Part shown: positions 58,601 through 64,000 of the stretch, piece after piece
Position numbering within the stretch: position 1 is the stretch's first letter
Layout of the letters: each line of letters opens with the position of its first letter
Assembly: GCA_001643675.2 (NCBI GenBank)
Contig: LSRY02000006.1
Location: forward strand, 870,501-934,500
Reading direction: 5' to 3'
Length of the DNA: 64,000 nt
From: Monocercomonoides exilis
Taxonomy: Eukaryota > Preaxostyla > Oxymonadida > Polymastigidae
Program-made: the position numbers and the translations under genes
The notes under the pieces: model-generated
What the model saw: only the letters and a program-made list of their open reading frames with translations
The model's database searches: none
Told to the model about the DNA's origin: nothing

Positions 58601-59886
58601 CTTCTTTCTTTATCAATCAGATTGGACTTGGAAAAGACTACGGCACATGCACAATCGAAGCGTTTGGACAGCTGTCCGAACCGTTTTTGAACCCGCCGAC
58701 CGAAAAAGACACGCTGTGCAACATGCGCCTGAACTCTCTTGTGGAATACGGGAAGGACTACGAGGCGCAGGTGAAGCTCTACCCGCGCTTTGTGAGCGAT
58801 CCCAACTGCACTGTGTATGCCGTTGACCCTTCAGGCTATGTGGGGAGGTGGTTCCAGGACGTTGGCCGGATGCTGTTCCTTGACCGTGTCTTCAACTATG
58901 GTGATGGCGCGTTCCGGGCTGATTTTATGTTCCACAACACAGAAGGTGGACGAATGAATGCCAACATCGGCATCACTGCTGTTCCGAAAGGCCCCGAAAG
59001 CGACTTCCGCTTTGGCGATGATCCAGACAGTGTGGCGTATTATCAGTCGGGCAACATATTCCATGCGGCAGAGAAGAAAGAAGGGTGCGCTGTGTGGAAA
59101 GACGGGGATGTGATTAGCCTGCTTGTCGACATGAAGCAGCGGAGACTATTTTTCCTGAAGAACAACCAGCGACAGAACACGTTTGTGATGTCGCTTCCGT
59201 TGAGTGTGCAGATCGGTGTTGGCTTAGGCAAAGCAGGAGGTGCAGTGGAGCTGGTGCGGTTTGTGCAGCTGTATAATCCCGAGCAAGAGGAGGTTGTGCT
59301 GCAGGAGAAGTCGAGCGAGATGCGTGGTGTGTTCTGGGCAGGGAGACACGAGGAGATGACGTGGGGCATGTCGCCTTTCCGCGAAGTGAGTGTGGAAGGG
59401 AAGATTGTGCGGTGGGTGGAGCAGAAGCCGTGTGTGATGCTCGGGCGGTGGATCATCAACGAAGGAATCTGGCGGTTTGATGTGAAGATCACCAACGCTT
59501 GTATTGGTGGAGAGTGGACACCTGTCATTGGGCTGTCCAGATGCCCGTGGACGCAGACGCCGCTGAACTGCTTCGGACAGGACAGAGACAGCTGTGCATT
59601 CTACATGTCTGGGCAGTGCTTCCAGGGCGGTGTGTCCACAAGCGGGAACGACAGATGGGGCAACAAGGATGTCGTGGGGATGGAGGTGGACATGGACAAG
59701 AGGAGGGTGCTGTTCTTTGTGAAGAACCAGAGGCAGCGGGTGATCTACACACACATCCCAGAGTGCGTGCAAGTGGGCGTAGCTATGGACAAAGCAGGTG
59801 CAACTGCAGAGATTTTGAGATATGAACGAGTGAAAGAATCATCTTTTGTTCCTTTTTGGAGGGACAAAACTGTCATGTGGGTGTAA
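52618..59886 (+). CDS. NEK-type protein kinase with seven SPRY-like repeats
   Basis: Ten exons: 52618-52639, 52726-53039, 53166-53353, 53454-53504, 53590-53776, 53923-54035, 54232-56584, 56723-57436, 57664-58374, 58621-59886; joined in frame to about 1972 aa. The kinase (residues 8 to about 275) has GAGAFGEV, the NEK-like VWKKM with Lys37, HRDIKPDN (Asp137), DLG (155-157), GTPAYMSPE and DIFALGVVLYEL, so catalysis is expected. A short coiled coil (LMEENAKLQQKVQEM) and an acidic Ser/Glu linker follow. Then come seven repeats of about 150-200 residues with the shared pattern GIWR-D-K, FG-D-S-YY, W-DGD-IGMEVDM--R--FF-N--RQ, P-CVQ-GVG---G. The repeats resemble SPRY/B30.2 beta-sandwiches and probably bind partners. 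Three introns fall at the same place in different repeats. A cilium or cell-cycle role is inferred from NEK kinases only. Confidence 0.9.
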
Positions 59887-60674
59887 CTCCTTGCTTTTAT
59901 CTTCTGTTATTTTTCTTTTGATTTTTTTTTTTCAAGTTCTTTATTTTTAAAATGTTATTTATGAAAGGCTGGTATTATTCAGCTTGTGTGCACTCGTTCA
60001 TAACAGAGTTCGAGATTCTTTTATTTTTTGAGATGTTGCATTTTTTCGTTGAGCATAGTTATTCAACGAAGAAAAAGAATGCAGCATTTAAATTTTATAG
60101 CTCTTCTATTCATTGCGTTTTATATTGCATGTTTTATCAGGTGTTGTATTTTTTATCCATTTTCACATCTTTTGAGATCGTATTTTTTTATTTTTTGAGT
60201 AATTTTTCTCTTCTCTCCCAAGCCATCACTAAAGAGTATATTTTTAGAAGATTTTGATAAAAACAAAGAAAATTGAGAAAATGATTTTGTAACATTTCTT
60301 GCATCATTTAACTCAAAAAACATCTCTCCAAAGAGCAACAATCAACTTTTGACATTTTCCTAAAGCATTATCTTTTCATTCAATTTAATGCTTATCACTT
60401 CTTTTTGATTCAAAAAACGCTTTTCTCGGTTCAACCTTTCGATAAATCGCTTGTTTTAGTTCATTTTTTTTTTAATTTTTCAAATGTCAATTGTGATCTC
60501 GAGTCAAAGTTCACAAATAACAAAAAAAATCAATCCAATTAATTTTTAATTCATATTCAATGAAAACAGGCTTTAAAAAAACAACCTCTCCTTCCCATGT
60601 GATTGGGAAAGTCAATAAAAAAGAAAAAAATCAATAAGTCAAAAAATGACTAATGAATCATTTACTCAACCGAT
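59887..60674. other. AT-rich intergenic region between convergent genes
   Basis: 3' flanks of the kinase and cathepsin B genes. No gene or repeat recognised. Confidence 0.5.
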
Positions 60675-61520
60675 CTAGCATTTAACAGGTCCTGCGTAGA
60701 ATCCTTGTTCGCATCCGCACTCATTCTTTCCTCTGATGATCTTAAAGTGACCTTTCTCTCCCCATGCTGGTCCCCATGAGTTCTGAAGAAGCCAGTATGG
60801 AACACCATCTTCAACGCCCCATCCGATCAAAAGGACAGCATGTCCTCCTTCTTGGTATCCTGATTTGTGTTGATAAACTCCACTCTTGTAGTTCATGAAA
60901 TCAGAATAAACTGTGAAACGGAAGTAAACTGGTCCGTTTTTCATCAATTCTTCTTGAATGTTCTGTACTGTGTATGTCTCAGCTTTCTCATACTTGTAAC
61001 GAATAATCTGTGATCCATTGGAGCACTTTGCAGCGCAAGCTGGAACACGTCCATTTCCCGAAACGTATGGGAGGCATTCTTCAGTTGTGACACCATTTGA
61101 AACGAGCCATTTTGATGACAATGGGCCAGATCCTCCATTGCAGCCGGAATCACCTTTGTCGCATGAAACGAGATCTTGGACTGAAAGCATTCCCTTTCCG
61201 CATCCTTTGATTGAGAATCTGTTTCCAATAGCTTCTGATGCCGCATGTGCCCAGCATGATCCGCAAGAAGCTTGATCGCGCACTGGATAAATCTTTCCTG
61301 GCCATTGTTCACGTGCATCGAAGTTCTCTGGGACATTGTTTGGTTCAACATATTCAACATCTTCGAGAGGAAGAACTTCTTCACCAAGCATGGCTCTCAT
61401 CTTTGCTAAAGTGATAACTTCTCTTGGATATTCAATTGCAACCCATGTGGAGCTTGGATCGTTGTTAACTGTTTCAACAATTGATTCTGCAATAACTGAA
61501 GCAAATAAGAAAAACAACAT
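60675..61520 (-). CDS. Cathepsin B-like papain-family cysteine protease
   Basis: Single exon, 281 aa, ending at TAG. MLFFLFASVIAE is a signal peptide; a short propeptide follows, then the mature enzyme from about NVPENFDAREQWP. Catalytic residues are all present: Gln83 (oxyanion hole), Cys89 in SCGSCWA, His227 in GGHAVLLIGWG and Asn247 in NSWGPAWG. CNGG (127-130) and paired cysteines fit the cathepsin B group. The two-histidine occluding loop of animal cathepsin B is absent; the segment before the ECLPY block is short, as in diplomonad cathepsin B enzymes. It should be an endopeptidase of lysosome-like or secretory compartments used for protein digestion. It is convergent with the kinase gene. 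Confidence 0.95.
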   Translation of the reverse strand: MLFFLFASVIAESIVETVNNDPSSTWVAIEYPREVITLAKMRAMLGEEVLPLEDVEYVEPNNVPENFDAREQWPGKIYPVRDQASCGSCWAHAASEAIGNRFSIKGCGKGMLSVQDLVSCDKGDSGCNGGSGPLSSKWLVSNGVTTEECLPYVSGNGRVPACAAKCSNGSQIIRYKYEKAETYTVQNIQEELMKNGPVYFRFTVYSDFMNYKSGVYQHKSGYQEGGHAVLLIGWGVEDGVPYWLLQNSWGPAWGEKGHFKIIRGKNECGCEQGFYAGPVKC

Positions 61521-62077
61521 TTGATCGATTTTTCTATATGTTACTAAATAAGCTATGTGAAACTCTCAATCTTTCGAACTACCATAAGATAAATATCGAT
61601 AAAAAATTTCTCAAATTTGTGAAAATCATTTTCTTTATCTATTTTGTTCCAAATAATTTTAGCAAACATTTATTTTTTTCAAAGATTGCTCATATTTTCT
61701 GTTCTTTTTTATGAAAGAGAATGAAAGACCAATTTTGAAAAGTAATTGGATTACATTAAGTTTAAATCGTTGATTTTTTCATAAATACAAAAAAACATCA
61801 AAAAATAATTCAAAGTCGAAAAACATTCAAATGAAGTCGAAATTTATGTTCAAAAAACATGAATGAAGAATTAAGCGTATGTTAGTGAAGAGAAATATTT
61901 TTCTTGAATTTTTGTAAACATTTTTCGAAATGTCTGTGCAGTTGTTTTCTACAATTTTTGAAAAGAAAGAATTAAAATAAACCAAAATGCAAACTCAAAA
62001 TAAATAAAAAAGAATTGAGTTCATCAATAAGAAAAGCAGTTTTCATTATTTGAACATTTCAAAGAAAAGAATTTAAA
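61521..62077. other. AT-rich spacer upstream of cathepsin B
   Basis: No gene seen. Confidence 0.5.
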
Positions 62078-62332
62078 TGGGTTATTCTTTTTGATTTCAT
62101 ATTTTATTCTGTCTGTATTATCGAACCAAGAATTTTCAGAAAAACTTGAATATCAATCAAAAAATTTTTGATAATCATATGAACCTATTCACTAACATTC
62201 TATTATTTGAGAGGATTGATATGAAAACGATTTCAATGATTAAAAATTTTTTTAAATTCTGTAATCGGTTGTTCAAAACGAAATTGTGATGTTTGTACCG
62301 AAAAAAGTTATGTTTTCAAAAATAATCACCCA
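62078..62332. mobile_element. 255-bp MITE of the TGGGT(N)ATTC family, diverged
   Basis: Left end TGGGTTATTCTTTTTGATTT and right end (inverted) TGGGTGATTATTTTTGAAAA match the ends of the element at 14202-14443. TA follows the right end; the left flank is AA. No coding frame. Confidence 0.65.
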
Positions 62333-62742
62333 TATTGTATTTGGCTCGTAATTATTTGATTTATGAATTTTGTCACACACAGTTTTTTCGTAATTTTTCT
62401 CGTCTTTTTTCAAATTTACGCATTTAATAATGAACGATAATTGCACAATTATAATTATAAACTTGAAGGAAACTTTTGGAATTGATCTTTAAAATTTTCA
62501 TCAATGCATGAATATTATCCCATTTGTCAAAATTTCTTTTGAAAAGTTCCTTTTGTTTAATTTTCAAATTAAATAAAAATTTCATATTTCAATCATATTT
62601 CTGTTCTCTCTCATAAAACTTCACATAAAATGAAATTATACCATTGTCAAGATTTTGTTTTCATGACAGAAAAATCTGGTGAGTTGAAACAGAAATTTGA
62701 TCGAAATATAAAAACTACATTTAATATGAAAATAAAACTATA
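62333..62742. other. AT-rich spacer between two MITE-like elements
   Basis: A short Lys-rich plus frame starting at 62630 overlaps the next element and is not credible as a gene. Confidence 0.4.
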
Positions 62743-62782
62743 CCTCTGTGACCTGACAAATAACCTGAAGCCTCGTCTGCCA

Positions 62783-62826
<44 letters not shown>

Positions 62827-63234
62827 ATAATAATAATAATAATTTTTTAAAAATTTATATACAATAAACTATTGCTAAAACTTCCAAAGACTTTTCAAAG
62901 CACTACGGAAAAGATTTGTTGACAGCATCTGTAATATCTTGTCGATTTTTCTCTTTTGTCAGTGACCGTCAGTGACTGTCAATGACAAATTGTGACAAAA
63001 ATATTCCTCAACTGACATTTCGTGTCAAAAAAAATAAATATTGGAAACCTGATCATTATATTTTAATTTTTAATTTTTCAAAATTATAAGAATTATTTCT
63101 GGAAGATTTTCAAATAAATTATTGTTGTAATTAAGAATAATGAAATCGTTATAAATAACCCTTTTTGACAAGTCCTAAATATCTTGTCAGTCATTTTGTC
63201 ATTTTTTCAATTTTCTCTTGTCATGTCACAGAGG
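62743..63234. mobile_element. ~490-bp TA-flanked MITE with internal A run
   Basis: Ends are inverted copies starting CCTCTGTGACCTGACAA (left) and CCTCTGTGACATGACAA (right, inverted), bordered by TA at 62741-62742 and 63235-63236. The right interior holds repeated TGTCA/TGACA motifs in both orientations. A 41-A run followed by TAA repeats lies inside. Confidence 0.75.
62784..62824 (+). repeat. Homopolymer of 41 A followed by (TAA)n
   Basis: Uninterrupted A run, then about five TAA units to 62841. Confidence 0.85.
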
Positions 63235-64000
63235 TATAAATAAAACAAAGGAAGTTTCCAAAAAAAAAATTAAAAAAAAAAAAATAAAAATAAAAATAAA
63301 AATAAAAATAAAAATAAAAATAAAAATAAAAATAAAAAAAATAGCCATATTTATATCAAATAACAATTCCCACTTTCAATTATTCACCAGAATAAAAACA
63401 ATGACATAGTCAAGTATTTGTTGAACTCCTTCAATAAAATGAGAAAGTTGGAGTTGAATTTAATTCTTTTCGTGGAATTATTATTCGAAAATGACAATTG
63501 AATAAAAGAGACACTTCAATAATAATTTGTTATTTCTTTAAAAGATCATGTTTTGTTTCAATAATAATAAATTTTTTATTCCAAAAATTATGTCCAGATA
63601 CATTTGAAACAATAAAACGAGAAATGTGAAATTTGACAATGAATTTTGAGAATTTCAAAAATAAATTATTTTTGATCATAATATAAAAAGTCATCTTGAT
63701 AAAGTCATACAAAAATTTCATTGAAACGAATGTTTGCAATAGTCGAATTCTCATGAACTGCTTAAGGCATATGGAGAAGATCTTGGTTCCTCATGATCAA
63801 CGCCTTTTATTATTAAAATTTTGTAATATTCTCCTATTTTGCTTATTAGGTTTTAGGGTTTTGACGAATTAAACATGTTCATTTTGTGCATTGTGATGGT
63901 TTAGGGTTTTACGGAGCAAAATTAGGGTAAGGGCTAACCCTAGAAGAGACTTTCAAAAAGAAAATGATATGAATAGTGGGTAGGATCACCTTGGTACCAG
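63235..64000. other. AT-rich window end with telomere-like hexamers
   Basis: No gene seen. TTTAGGG or TTAGGG occurs three times within 63849-63930 and an inverted CTAACCCTAG follows, but these are isolated units and not an array. Confidence 0.45.
63281..63337 (+). repeat. (AAAAAT)n array
   Basis: About nine hexamer units next to the TA-flanked element. Confidence 0.85.

Noticed and set aside
1-64000. tRNA, rRNA or snRNA genes
   Set aside because: I looked for T-arm, box A/B and rRNA-like stretches by eye and found none that could be folded convincingly; a covariance-model scan would be needed to exclude them.

Overview
The window is nuclear DNA of a unicellular eukaryote. Genes are split by short GT-AG introns (38 to about 130 bp), coding parts are clearly GC-richer than the very AT-rich spacers, and proteins are eukaryotic (kinesin, NEK kinase, maspardin, cathepsin B) with long Ser, Glu and Lys runs. 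TAA, TAG and TGA all end genes, so the standard code is used. Surface right-handed beta-helix proteins, SPRY-like arrays, S41 ectoproteases and a multicopy lysine/glutamate-rich family together suggest an oxymonad close to Monocercomonoides. That is inference from memory of the group, not a search; the TAA/TAG=Gln code of Streblomastix is excluded by the stop usage.

Left half (1-31 kb) is repeat-rich. It holds a decayed pogo-type transposon with clear terminal inverted repeats (0.9-2.9 kb), three damaged members of one unknown gene family (copy A 3.6-4.9 kb, copy C split at 11.4 and 13.4-13.9 kb, copy B 28.5-29.8 kb), an apparently intact Merlin/IS1595-type transposase between the halves of copy C, several TA-flanked MITE-like elements, a pair of 306-bp near-identical inverted repeats (14.7 and 18.4 kb), two beta-helix pseudogenes and a decayed large minus-strand gene (21.4-24.7 kb). 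Two intact genes sit inside this zone and are divergently transcribed from 79 bp: a membrane-anchored S41-type protease (5977-9302, minus) and a multi-span Rolling stone/AIG1-like membrane protein (9382-10435, plus).

Right half (31-62 kb) is a run of mostly intact genes: a His-rich/acidic protein, a type I membrane beta-helix protein, a kinesin-1-like motor with a B-box-like zinc finger in its tail, a maspardin-like alpha/beta hydrolase lacking its nucleophile serine, a long coiled-coil protein, a NEK-type kinase carrying seven SPRY-like repeats, and a cathepsin B. Between them are a roughly 1-kb fold-back palindrome, low-complexity polypyrimidine DNA and two further MITE-like elements near the right end.

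The genes do not form an operon or an obvious pathway. I rebuilt exon joins by hand from reading frames and conserved motifs; the joins given for the protease, the Rolling stone-like gene, the kinesin, maspardin, the coiled-coil gene and the kinase keep frame throughout.
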